Assembly (NCBI GenBank): GCA_009869945.1 | Contig: WIXG01000001.1 | Location: forward strand, 124,001 to 188,000 | Length of the DNA stretch: 64,000 nt | Source: Mesaphorura yosii | Lineage: Eukaryota > Arthropoda > Collembola > Poduromorpha > Tullbergiidae | Reading direction: 5' to 3' | Part shown: piece by piece, positions 1 through 13,600 of the stretch | Layout of the letters: each line of letters opens with the position of its first letter | Numbering within the stretch: position 1 is the stretch's first letter | Translations under genes and position numbers: made by a program | Notes under the pieces: model-generated | Seen by the model: only the letters and a program-made list of their open reading frames with translations | Databases searched by the model: none | Told to the model about the DNA's origin: nothing

Positions 1-3000
1 ACACGATACCGGCCAAATTGGTTTCTTTCTTTCTGTTGTGGGTCTGTGTGCATGGAATCTATTGTTCTGTATCAGAAAATGGAGTTGGATAAATTGATGC
101 GACAGCGACGGTAATGGTAATAAAAGGAGAAAGGTTTCCCAGACCTAAATCCACAAAGAGCGAGCAGCAGACTACAATGGCTATATTTAACCCAGAGACA
201 CGAAGCACAGGATCGAGATGACCCTGGCGTGGCAAGGCAAGGCGGTGGAAATTGTCTTTGTTTTTTATTGTAGTGTTATTATTACCAAATTACACGCAAG
301 AACGGGAAATTATATGTGACAATACAGACACAGACAGTGACTATTAAATTAAAATACACGAGAAAGCACGGGCGAGGCACCGGCTGAATCGGACCTTTAT
401 TACCTATTTAGCATATAAAGGAACCGTAGCCGTAAAAATGTCCAGGAAGCAGAACACGGCCCAGAATCTTAGTCCAGTCCAGCACGTTGCTTGGCTCTCG
501 AATGTGCTTCCTCCAGGTAGCAGGAGGAGCATGTAGGTGGCGAATTCGTGCCGAGACGAGCCAACTTTATCTCAATTAGTGAATTTTATTCATCACACTA
601 TTCACACGGTTGTGACTTCTAAATGTACCTTCAGGGACTCGTTGCACTCGACTCCAGTCGCCAGTCTCCCGTCCATTTTTCAACACGTAACAGGCGGGAG
701 GCGAGGGTATATTTCCAAATTAATGTCAAAATCACATTTCAGAAAATTAGTTTGGACTCTCGAAGAAAGGGTAATAAAAAATCAGAACCGGCTCGTCTCC
801 GGCAATCTGCCCGGTTGAAATCCGTTGCTCTGCGTCACTCGGCTCCTTTCATTTTCATACGTCTTGTCTCGAGCGACTCGATTTCCGACACGGGAAAGTT
901 TGCATATAAATTACCACCATACACGCATTGCAATACCAGTCGTTCAAGAATGTTGTGGATTAGCGTTATACCAGTTATGAAACTACGTCAACATTTTCAC
1001 AGCCGCTACCTTGAGGAATAGCAACATCATTCAGCACTGCGATATTGCGAATGTGGACAGTTTAAGAATGACTCCACATTTCTTGCAGCACGAATTTATA
1101 CGAAGAGCATTTCACAAATACTAGAAACGCAGACGCTAGTGAATAAATTAGTAAATGTCACCGTATAATGACGGCAATGGCAATGGCACTGCTGCTGTCT
1201 GGTGACGTAGTCACCTCTTCTCCGTACTGCTGGAGTTCTCCTTCATCGTCTGCCCGGTTTTGAATAATGCACAACTTTAAATATGCAGTGACTGACACGA
1301 GCTACAAACAACGACAACGATACGAGCCTAAGTGAGAAAAATGAGAGCTCCTGACAAAGTAGTTTAACATTACAATTACTCTTTGTCGTAGTAATAAAAG
1401 AAGCGTATTATGCGAATCACGAGTATAATGCAGCTGGTTGGAATTTTCATCATTGCAGAACGAGACGAGCCGACGACGTCGAATTGAGAAAGTTCAACTC
1501 AAAAGACAACACAAAGGAAGAAATTCTTCTTTCCCTTCCGTGGCATCAATGACAATGCGAAATTTTTTCCCTTGCCTTTCAATCCTGAGTTTTTCGTCTT
1601 GAATCCTGTCTTGTTCTCGCTTCTCCGAACTGACTCGAAATTCCTGATGGGTTTCTGCTCGGCCTGTGATAATGGCGTGGAGCGGGCGACTCAAGAATTT
1701 AATACTTTAAAAAGTATTTCAAACAGATCAAAGACCGAGCTTATGCTGTTTAGTGCTTATGCAGAAGATGAATTGAAGGATCACAGCGAACAACGTCAAG
1801 ATGAATAAGTTGATAAGTTGATACATCTTTTGTTCGTTTCGCGGCGTCTTTAATTCGCCGTCTTATTGTATTGATTAATTATTATTGCAGATTCCAAAGA
1901 AATTAAGACTAAAGATAAAAATAGAAACACACAGAACAGAAACAAGAGACAAAGAAGAAGCGAGAGACTTTATTCTTTGCGGCGATGGTGAAAGTGAAAG
2001 ATTAATATGCTTGAAAGGGAAGCTGAAATTGAAACGCGTCAGGCACTTTTTAATAACAGAACCTTTTGTCTTAAGTTGTCTCAAGTCTTAGCGCTTGCGG
2101 TTTTAGCTTCGGTGGCTTTGGGTCCATGATTTATGATCTTATGGTGCAATATCACAATGCACGGAGCTCGACAAAGAGAAGCGATTGGATTGATTTATTT
2201 TACAAAAATACCAATTTAATTTCAAAGTTGCTTATTAAAGATAAAGGAGATTGTCATTGTCGGCGTTGTCTTGCGTGGGCGAGAATGAGTTATCCAATCA
2301 AGCTTCGGTGTTCTCAATGCGAAATGTGAGTGATGAACAGTACTCAAGACCAAAAAGAATTGCAGAATGAGAGCCAGTTGGCGCCGGTCGACGTCGTGTC
2401 ATGTGGCTCCTCGATACGAGCAGAGAGTTGGATGTCCTTCAAGTTCACTTTTCGGGATCCACTCTTCAATTGGGCCGACACCGGCCTTCTTCCAATCATC
2501 GCGTACCTTTGGACAGAAGAAGCGAATAAGAAATGAATTAGCGAACAAGTTTATGGGTCGACACGACAAGACACAAGACAAGACAAAAGTTGAAATATTA
2601 TAAAAGGAAAGTTTGTAATGAAAACGAGACGTGGACTTGGAGAAAGGAAAGGGAAAGCATTGCGGACATTAGAAATCTCTTCGATGCGTTTCAGACAAGA
2701 GAAGACAAGACAATGGAAAGAAATCTCCTGCTCTTTGCCGTCTCTGCTCTGGCCTGGCTCGATCGTCGGATCTTCTTTTATTTATTGACTACGAAGTGAG
2801 TGAATGCGTTTGACTTGAACTAAAACTAAAACTGTTCTCTGCACAAAAGCACGATTCGAAATTTTCTTTCAGGATTAGGAAAGTGAAGTCGATGCCAGTC
2901 GAATCAAATCCTTCTGCAACCGACGAAGGCGAAGAAGTTTCAAGACTAAGAGAATGGGCAACTTCTTGAAAGCATTTTTGTGAGCATTATTATCATCATC

Positions 3001-4325
3001 ATCATGATTATGAAGGTGATGTTGATTTCCGCATGGCTGGTATTCTTCTCTCTTGATCTCTCGTAATGCACGCAAGATTCTTTTATCTTCCGAACCTTTT
3101 GCACGCAGTCGAAACTGGATGCTGCAAGTGGAAGGATCAGGATCTGTCGGTGAAGGCTGCCTGCCGACTGTGACTGGCTGGATATGATTTCGGTGGATGG
3201 AAGATGAAAGGTACAGTACGCACAGACAAGACGGCATCGTCAGTAAGTAACTTTCCTGCTATCTTTAATAGAGTAATGGAGAAAAGCTGTCTGCTCTGCA
3301 AGCAACAAGCAACTAGCAAGGCAATTTCGGAGAAAACTTCCATTTTTTAGTTGTGTTGTATCGAAGCAAAAGCAAAGCAGAAGTAAAAGCAGAAACAACG
3401 CAACAGGGGTACATTTAGAAATAACTTTTTGGGCTTGTTGGTGATTGAAAGGAATAAATAACAAGTTGCGTACGTTTTTCTCTGTTTTTGTTTCTGTCTA
3501 CATTCCCTTTAGTAAGCCGTGCTCGTATGCGAGAGAAATGCTAAGTAGTTACCGCATCGTGTAGACAAAGTTCTTTGTATTGATTGAAAGATGCTTCGAC
3601 TGACTCCTAAATTGCATTAAAATAAGTAACAAGTTATTGATCGTTCTCTGACTGATTTCGTCTAGGGCGCTCGTTCACGATAAGATCGAGGCTGGAAGCA
3701 ATTGCGCAACATTTACAAGGCAAATTACATGAATGTTTAATCAGACAACCGAATTGGATTCACAATCAAGAAAGTAAAGCAACTTGTGAATTTGGTCGAG
3801 TCAATCGGCCTTTAGAAAATCTTGGCATTTTCTTGTGACTCCTGCCATATTCTAATTCCAGTCAGTCCGAATGTGATTCTGATTTGGTATTCATCTCTCA
3901 GTCTCAGCTTCCTCGAATTGGTCTCGTCTTCGCGGTGGTTTTCGGTGATGAGCAGAAGAAAGAGTAGCGCACACGTTGGGCTTACAGCATACGAAAGAGA
4001 ACGATGAATTTTGAGAATGAAATTGAAAAAAGAAGAGAGGCGCCCGCAACGGGGAAGGAGAGAAGAAAAGAAATGTAACAAAGAGGAATTATAAGATGTC
4101 GTAGCGGAGAATGAAATACGTTTCTACTTGCACTGCCTCCGTGCTATTTTTATCTAAAATAAGAGAAGGAATATTTTTTCACTTCAGTTGACTGTAAAAT
4201 GAGTCTTTTCTCTTTACCATCTTTGCCTTTGCTCTCAGTCGCAGCCTCGGCTTCCTTCGTTTGCTTTCTCCTTGATTTGGACGGGAAGTAAGCTCACCAA
4301 GAAATCTCGACGTCGACATGCAAAT
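1..4325. other. No gene recognised; flank downstream of the dipeptidase gene
   Basis: I see no convincing coding exon here. Open frames are short, occur on both strands with similar lengths, and show no family motif. The 1.9-2.8 kb part is rich in GA/AAG on the plus strand, which keeps several frames open by chance. The stretch may hold the 3' UTR or last exon of the dipeptidase gene, whose 3' end I could not place. Confidence 0.5.
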
Positions 4326-4687
4326 GCGGAGCCTGCACTTCCTACATGGCGGTTCGTTCGTCTTCGTCGCCATAATACTTTAAATAATAGTCAAGCTAAA
4401 GCTCAGCTAGGACGAGTAAAGCCAGGAAGGCAAAGACAACTACGAATGCACGGAAAAATGAGTCATGAGAAAATCAATGGTTCGGAATAAAAGAAGTCAT
4501 TCCAGGTTCAGGTTGTGCGGTACGCACAACGAGTAAGGGAAGGAAAGGTGAAAGATATAAAATTGAAAAGAGCAATTAGTTTTAGTGTCGCAATACGCAC
4601 GAGCAATGGGTTTATAATGACAATGTACAATCCCCGTAAATGAACCTGAGCGGGTCGAGTAAAGAGTAACGAGTTTTTAACACTTAC

Positions 4688-7600
4688 GACTTCCACTTGG
4701 CGGAACACGCGCAGGAAATTAAATCCAATTAATTTCTTCAGGTCCAACTCTGACCACGTGCTGCGGCCCAGGAGCGCCTCGACGAGGTTCGGGTACTTTG
4801 ATACGTCTTCGAGTCCGGTAGGCACACTGCGACGACGACGCAAAGCCCAGCATTACAATTTAATCTCCAATACTACAATGTATTACTAAATGATGCCCAG
4901 CGCAGGCCAGAAATGGAATAGGACATAAATCCACGCGGAACAAAAAAACTTTTAAAAGTTGCCGTCGCGCGTTCATTCATTTCGTTGCATTGTGCGTAAG
5001 ATTTGGCAAATGATCAGTTCTTCGCGTCGTCATCGCGCCACGCAAGCACGTCGAGTCATCATACTTTTACTCGGAGAGCGACGCACTCAGCTCAGCAGGC
5101 AAGCAGGAATTCGTATGGCCTCATTTTAACAACCAAGCGACCGACCAACTTTTGCAGTAGCAAAAAATCTTTGCCATTGCCATCGTCATCGTCATCGCTA
5201 TTACTATTAGTATTATTACAATCTAATGCCCTCACAAGGAAGAAAGTTGAGACGAAACTTTTGTCAACATAAAAGGAACACTTTTGGCATGGTTTGGCTG
5301 AGAATCGCCGAGCGGAGTAGCAAACAACGCAAGAGTGAGCAGGGAAAAGGTTCGTCGGCAGTGGCTCAGTTGCTCACACTCACACTCGCGTGTACTTTAC
5401 TTTATTTTTCTCAAACAATATTATTCTCACTTCTACATCATTTAACTTTTTACTACGTGACTGTAACTGTAAATGATGATGTAAAGTTCGCGTCGATGAC
5501 GGCCGCAGCGAAAGGCCGTTCGCTGTCGACTTCTGTTTTGTGTTTTTTGACTTTCTTTCTGCTCTGTGATCTGTGTCACAACGCATGAAGGAAACCCGAA
5601 CCTTTTTGCAGTGAATGCGTGACATGAAACTGCAGCTACGTCGCAATGTTATGTTGATGTGATCGTTTCGCGATTACGACTCGGAATGGTGACAGCGGAG
5701 TCGTAAACAGTGATGATAATGCGGTTATTATTCTGTGCACTACGCAATAAAATAAAAACCCACAGACTTTGTTCCTGCTTGAAGTTTGGCTTCGACTTTG
5801 CCATTTGCGAAATTGTGACAGAAATGGAAGACGACAAGGAAGAAGGAACTTACAAATTTATTCCGTCGTATCCAGCTCCGATTCCGACATGATCCACACC
5901 TGCGACTTCGCGTATGTGTTCGATATGAGCTGAAAATAGCAAACAGACGACAATGGTGAGAGTAATAAAAGAGAAATTTTAAGAGTCGTTTCCTGTCGTG
6001 TTCTTGCCACCTCTCGCCGTGCGTGCGGCGTGTCTCAATTTGTAGCATGTGTTCACACGGCACGGTCTTTAATAATAGCAGTGGAATAAACTCATCAGCG
6101 TTTCACTTGTTTGCTTGGAGCCGTACATTGTGCTTGGTGCTCAAAGAGAAAGTCTCCGTGCGTGCGTGAGTCGACTTACCAATAACGTCTTCAATGGAGG
6201 CAGTCTCATTACAGGCAATGAACACATTGTAAAAACTGACCATAACCAATCCACCGTTGGAAGTCTGAAACAAGAAACACACGAATGGAGAAACTTTCGC
6301 CTGTCTTTCACCTAGAATTAGGGTGACGTTATTTTGAATGCGTAATAGGCTTAACGCTAAGCCTGGCAGGGTGAAAGAGAAAGCTGTATTTCATTGCATT
6401 GCTAAATCAGGGCTTAAGGTACGCGATACGGTACGAAATGTCTCGCTTTTCGCTTGTTCTTCCTTACCACAAGTTTCAGGATTTCATCAGGTACGTTCCG
6501 TGAATGATTACAGAGTGCTGAGGCAGCCGAATGTGAAAAAATGACAGGTGCTCGGGACACGGCCAATGCGTCGCGCATCGTGTGAACAGACACATGAGCA
6601 AGATCGACGATGAGTCCAAGTCGGTTACTCTCAAGTACCACCAACTGAAAGCAGACCAGGAATCAAAACTCTGGGGTTCAAGAAGCGTGAGGCAGCGACC
6701 GACAGGGAAAGTTCATATATTACGACAGGGGCATGGGAAATGCTTGAACGAGTCTGCAAAATGTGCAAACACGAACGCGTAAGCACAACCTGTCCAAATA
6801 GTAATCTGAGATTTTCATGGCAGCAGCAGAAGAGCTTAGACGCATAATGTGAAGTGTGGTAACAGCTCATAAGAAATACGCCAGAAATTTCTGCGCACTC
6901 TTAATATTGTGGCAATTGTGGCCTTCTTTTCTTCAGCGTTAATTTATTGCCTGCCAAATATTTACGTGCAAAATTCATCTTTTCATATTTTCTTCGATGT
7001 GGTCTCCCGAAAGACCCTCCTTCACTTTTGTTTGGGCTGTGGGATGTGATTTATGGGATTGGGGAGTCGCTGTTTATTTAGGAGCTCCAGCTCGGGTTAG
7101 GTTACGCAAATGAAATCTAGCCATGCCCGATTCGGTCGCAATTCGTAATAAGGACCTACTTACGGATTGATTTGATTTATTGCAAATCTCTTCAGCGCTC
7201 AACTTTTCGAGGTCGCACAATTCAGGACAAATAAGACGGGATTCGGTACGGGTTTTAGAAACCAATTTACCTTTCCGAATTCGGTTAAGCCACCACGATC
7301 AGGTAAATAATGATCAGACGAAGCAGAATCCGCCCTAGCGTCAGGAAGAAAGTTCAGAAAACGTCGTTTATAAAGATAAAATTTCATCAAATACGAGAAT
7401 CAAAGACAAATTTTTGACATGGCGTGATGCAGGTTGTCGGTGCAAGCTAGATTCACGTACCATGGAGTATTGCAATTATGGGTCAGCGTTAATGACCTAG
7501 CCCCAAGAATATAAAGCATCCGCAATATCGCCAGACTGTTTCCGATCGCGTGTCCACCTTCCACTGCAATCAGACTCGCGATCTTTCGATGTGTGTGAGC

Positions 7601-10600
7601 GCGTTCCACGTCTGCAAATTAAAAGACCGATGGATGTATTAATTTACACGTTTATTGCATTGCACATGATAAAGGTCTCGAAACTTTCCAAGCCTGGGTT
7701 GTGTTCGAATCAGGCGTTTCACAAACACAAGTCAAGTAGCTCATCAACAACTTGGTCAAGTGGAAAACATCAACAGAACAAAAACAATGTACGGAACTCT
7801 ATTCATTCAACTCACCGCTGACAGAAGTGACGAGACTGAACGAGTCTTTGTATTTGTCAACCAATCTCTTTATCACATCAATTTGTTCCACAGCTATTTG
7901 GACAGCATCCAAATGTTGGGCCGAGCACGGGACGTACGCAGACCACAACTGGTGGTTGAGGCAATGCAAAAAAATAAAACTTGGTTTGCGTGTACATGCG
8001 TAAGACAGAAGATGTACGCAGACGATGAGCCGCGATGACACAAATGAGACAGCAGATTTTTTATACGTGGACCATTTCTCCAGGAAATGAGCAAACACGG
8101 CTTCGGTCGCCGGTCCAGGTCAAACCCAGCCATGTTTGTCATTCGCAAACATTATTGTCTATTCTCCTCGCGTTGGGGCCGTGCTCTTTCCGGGCAGCTC
8201 TCATTTATAACATTGCAGCTCATACTTTCAGATTGATACACTTACCTGAGCTCCCACGCCGCCTTCACGCAGTCGCTTGAGGTCCGTGTGCGACCAAACG
8301 CTTCCAGCGAACGGTTCAAACTGGAGAGCATGGTACCGGAGAAAGAACAAGAGCACAAAGTCAAGTCGGGTAATGTAATAATAAAGAGAACAGGAGCTGG
8401 AGAAAGTGTCAAGAGCTGAGCTTCTTTATGCACCGCACAGAAACTTTAGGCTGAAAGAGACTAAACTGGGCTAGGCGCTAGACTAGACTGGTGACAAGTG
8501 AGCAAGGCACAATTCATACTACTACAGCCCTTTACAGCTCCAATAAATTAAGTTTGCTATAACACGAGAAGGCAAGAACAAAATGAACCTGTCTCAAATC
8601 ATTGTCAAAGTTGACTTCCAGGAGTTGATTTTGTAGAAACTTTCGCAGATTCCAGGCGAGATCATTATGGCTGTAGAAAGGAGAGAAAGAACAAAAGATT
8701 CATAAAAAATTATTCGGCTCAACCTCCTTCTCGTGACTCTCTCTCTCTGTTCTGCTCTTTAAGACTCGTATTTTATTTCGTGGTTCGCAGTTTCTTAATT
8801 TGAAATTATTAGCTTCACTTGAACATGAATCTGTATGCTGGGTGCGTAGCAAAAAGACGAACTCTGAAAAATCATTTAATTCCTGGCCTAAAACACAATA
8901 CAATTCAGACAGAGGCACAGCATTGCGGGTGGAAGCCAGAAATACCGCAAAAACCGAAATGCCGTAAAAAGGAGGGAGTCAAGACAAATTTTCTAATTAG
9001 AATGGGTGAAAAGTTAAAAACTCTTTGCACTTGTACTTCCTTTTTGATCTTTACTCTTCTGCACACGGACGTTTTCATTAGCAGCAACATTCACATTCGC
9101 ATGTCGACCGTGAAGGCCGGTATGCAGCTAGCGTTTTCACCGTGAAAATTCCACGATCAGTTTTCACAGTGGGAAAAATTGTTCTTTTCACGTGGATTTG
9201 TGAGTGAAATCGCATACCCTTTTTCCACGCTGGTGGAATGAAAACTGTGGTGAACTTCTGTTGTCCTACGGTGTTCAATATTGAATATAACGAAATAATC
9301 TTGTGCTGGCTATACTGGACGCAATTTTAATTACTGTGTCTATTGCGAAAAAAAGGAATGTCGCGAGACGTTTCCCAGCTTTCAAATTAAAAAATAGCGT
9401 TAGCTGTCACAAAAACAAAGTCACGGTTAATGAAATCATATCACAGAACAATGAGCATTAGCTAGAGCTATCTTGCAGTCGCTGAGGAAAACATGTCTGC
9501 GAAAGAACGAGTTCATGAAAGTCAAAAGATTAAAGGAATTCAAGATTAGCCTATCAATTGACGCGTCTAATCCTGAGCTGATAACTGTGTCACGGCTTTG
9601 GTAAATTCAAAATCAACTTAGGATAGGACGTTTAAATTACTTGTTTCTCCGATTTAAAAGGGCCTAGTAAAATTTCACGATGAAAAGCTGCGTACTGAAA
9701 GTGTGATATGCCGAGGGAAATATCTTTTCACCCAACATTTTCTCGGCGGAATATTTCCCCACAATTATTTTGCAAGACAAAATTTCACGGCGAAAAAATT
9801 CGAGCTGCATACTTAGCTTGACTCTTAACAATTGAGAAAAAGTTTAAAGTTCTTCCAGCCACCCAGGCGAATGCATGCATAGAATTCTGGAAACGGACTC
9901 CATCGTTTCTTGTAGTCTTTGATTAGGCAAAAAGCAAATGAACAGTGCAGCTGTTGGTATTAAAGTTGTGGTAAGGGTCGACAGGGCGCTTAATTAAGAA
10001 AGAATGAGACAGCATGCTACACGATAACGAACAAGTTCCAGCCCAACTTGCCCAGCATAAACGATAAACCATTTCACCTTAATGCTAGAGCTCGGGTACG
10101 GGAGTACGTAAAAAGAAGTTTCAACGCTCGCTTAAAGAAAAAATGAGGAAATTATAATATCCATGTATAGAACTTTCTCTGCTAACAAAAGCGCAGGTAT
10201 GGTGCAAGTTCACCCCATTTGTACTTTCCTACAAGGTAGAAATGGTCCATAATAAATTACTTTTCTCAAGGCTAAAAGCAAGCCAAGAGCGGTCGTTGAG
10301 TTTATTGTTACTATAAATAGAACAGAAACAGAGATGAACAGAGATGAACAGATGTGCAAATTACTGCAGAAGGGCACAAGGCACAGAGCATACAGTGCAG
10401 TGCCTGGATTTAATTATGTACACCAAAGTTTCGCAATTAAAAACGTTCATCAAATATACACTTTTAAGCATTTGAAAATGCAATTTGATGGAGTGCAGGA
10501 AAAATGGGCCAAAGTGAGCATTTTCGCGTAGAGTTAGAAGAAATCAGGACAGTATCTGAAGCATTTATGGCTAAATCAGCTTGAAAAATCCACATCAAAC

Positions 10601-13600
10601 GTTTCAAGCCTTGCCGATTTTTATCTGTTACAGAAAATTGAGCTGAACGAATCAGAGCAGAGCCTTGAGGCTTTGAGCACGTCAAGCGAAAGAAGAGGAT
10701 ACAGAAGGCTCCTTGAAGGTTGAACGTACCCGTCGATAAGTGGGACTTCAGTGAGTAATTTACGAACAGTGTCAGGCTTCAAACCGGTGCTTTTCTCATG
10801 GCTTCGTAGCTCGAGGGCTATCGGCACGCCAACTCCTACACCGAGCGCGGCAGCCACAATAAGAAATCCACAAACGACGCACACTTGGCGCAGATCCAGT
10901 TCAAATCCTGCGAAGAAACAAAACACGCTCAGAATGGAAAGAAATCACATCACAATAATACAAACACAAGTATCATGTGCACAAGTCTGAATAGTATAAA
11001 TTAGATGGATTAGATCAAGAACAAAAGCTCGCGCTCGCATACTACCACAACAATGCAAATACGACGGCCGTCGTCTGGGTCGCGGATCTTATTTCAAACG
11101 AGCTATTTTTCAAGAGGCAGACAGAGCAAGAGCCCATTTTTGCACAAATGCGTCTCATTTCCCTCCCTTTGCTGCCTCTACCTCTTATTTTTGGTACCAT
11201 GCACTGGTCTGTGCGTGTAGATTGGCGACAGACTGTGTTTTGTTGCTTTCTTTTTGTTATTTACTATTCACATCAACTTTATATGTTAACAACTAAAAAC
11301 AGTATGGCACACTTATCATCATGACCGACCAGTAGTCTCTTGCTTCGCTGTCTCCCAGTTGCATGAATATGAATGCATCTGCCTGGCACAGGAGCAACAA
11401 CCCACAACTGGTATCCTTTGTATTTGTTGTTTTCTGGCCCAGCCTGCGAGTTGAATCTGAGTTCAACATCATTAGCGCTAGCTCATTTCTCATTAATTTT
11501 CAAAGCAATTATTTTACCAACAAAGGCGAAAGCTGGCGTCAATTTTCTGCATCACTTCGAAGAACAAAGCAAGCCATCAGCGCGGAGGCCCGGCCTCTCC
11601 ATTTCCTGTTCTTGTTCTCGTCTCGGTCTGCACCTCAACTCAAATTTGACGTGACGATATAGTAAATCATATTAGTTTCTCCGTCCTGGAGTTCGAGCGC
11701 TGCTAACTGCCAACAGTCAACAGTTTGAATTAATGAAGTTGGACGGCCTCGCCGGCTTGCTTCGGTTTGACAGACATTTACAAGGTTGGAAACATGTGTC
11801 AAAATTCAGAACATTGCGAGCAAGTTTGGAAAGTTCCAAAGTTCCAAGTCGCAGTTCGTGTTCGTGTGATGTCAGTCAACTCAAAGTCAAAGTCAAGATT
11901 TCATTGATATAATTACGTCAGACTGCCAAATGCTGAGCTGAATTGCTTCCTTCTCCGTAGTGAACAACGCATGAAAGCATCGTGGTAAAGGCTGAGAGCA
12001 CTTAAAGTCTATTAATGCACTTAAGCAAAAACATGACAACAATTCATCTCATCCAATGTCGTCGCGACTTTCACTTTCACTTCTTCTTTTGGTTCTTTTA
12101 CACGTGTGCTACTTTTAAGAATCATTTGAGCATTATCCTCAGGAAATGGATTGCATAAGTTTGGAAATTTAACTTTGAATTAGCCGATTGGATTCATTTT
12201 CCTTGATAATAGAGCTCAAAAGTTCATCTTTGGAAATTAGCATTGAAACTTAGTCTCTGGCCCATAAAATTTTTCAATTATTCATGCTCTTGCTCTGGGA
12301 TAGCCATCGTAAGCTGGGAAATGGAAATGGTTGCGGATACTCTGAATTATACATCACTCACTGCTTTGAGTTTAGCTTTTAAGGAATTGTAATTCCTTCC
12401 TGAACGAAGCACAGCAGAATTGAATTGAGGCACGAGAAGAGTTTGCAATTTACGCAACTTAACTGGCACAAAGTGCAGCCTTGGCTGCTTGACTGGTCTT
12501 TGCTTTGTGTTGCCGTTTGCTTTCTGGATCTGTCAGTCTGAGTGTGCCTCGTCCGAGTTCACATTCCATTGAAGAAGAAAGGAACCCGACCTTCTTTGCT
12601 CTCGCCTCTCTTGCCCGAGAAAACATCATACGAAAGACAAACTTAAAGATCAGATAAAAGTTTAAATGAAAACCATTTTCTAGGGCTGGCAATGGTCGGC
12701 AGTCGGGAAAAATCCTCGGGAATGCACGCGTAACGCGTAATCTTTGCGTTTGGTGTATAAGAATGAATCTGTAACATTTTTCATGTCAAAATATATTTCT
12801 CTCGCTCCTCTTTATCTCCCACTTCCTCTTTCTATTTCTGCTCTCTTTCTCCAGCCGCTCACGATCATGACGAGACTCTCATTCTGTGCCTGCTTTCAGC
12901 TGGTGCTTTCTCTCAAATCATTTGTTATTAGAAAACTATGGACTGTGAATGAATCCAACTGAACCGAGAGAACTCAATCACTTTTTAAAAACGATGTGCA
13001 TGAAATGGGCGAGACACGCTCTGCTTTGTGAAAAACTAAAAACGTGTTTGCTTTTTTTTCTTGTCTGCGATGCGATCTGCCTACTGCCAGCCGGGATAAT
13101 CTTTTCTTGCGAGAGGAGAATGTGAGAAATGCCAGCGTGAAGAATTCTGACTCATACATCAACACAAGATGCATTTTGGACCGGGCTCATTTCGATAACA
13201 AAAGAATTGTGCTCTGCCAGCATTCCAAGTTTGATGTGATCATGCCTGTCAGCCAGTCGGCAGAATCAGCATCAAAATCTGCCTCTTTCCAAGACTCGAA
13301 ATGATGACAAGGAAAGCTCTGGAGTGAGAGCCTTACAGGCTAGCATCCGTATCTGCAATCGCCTCACGTATGAATATAAATATCCAAGTTTAAATTTAAG
13401 GTTAAGTACTGCGCGCAGTAATACATGCATAATTGCTTCGCAACGCACACGAAAGAGTGGTCGAGAACTTACCATCGCAAAAGATCCGTCGTTTCCTTCG
13501 AGGGCTTTTGATATTTTGATCTGTGGGTGACGAAAGTTGTTGGGATTGCGAAAGACGCACGCTCGACCCAGTTCGGGACTCAGGCACAAATGAGGTCGAG

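Noticed and set aside
4326-4396. Candidate last exon of the dipeptidase after a CTTTAG acceptor, ending in YYGDEDERTAM and a stop
   Set aside because: It is in phase and faintly like the family's C-terminal Tyr-Gly region, but too short and the acceptor too weak to include.
4501-4687. Direct continuation of the dipeptidase frame past the exon ending at 4688
   Set aside because: A good donor (GTC|GTAAGTG) ends the exon and the read-through sequence has no resemblance to dipeptidase C termini.
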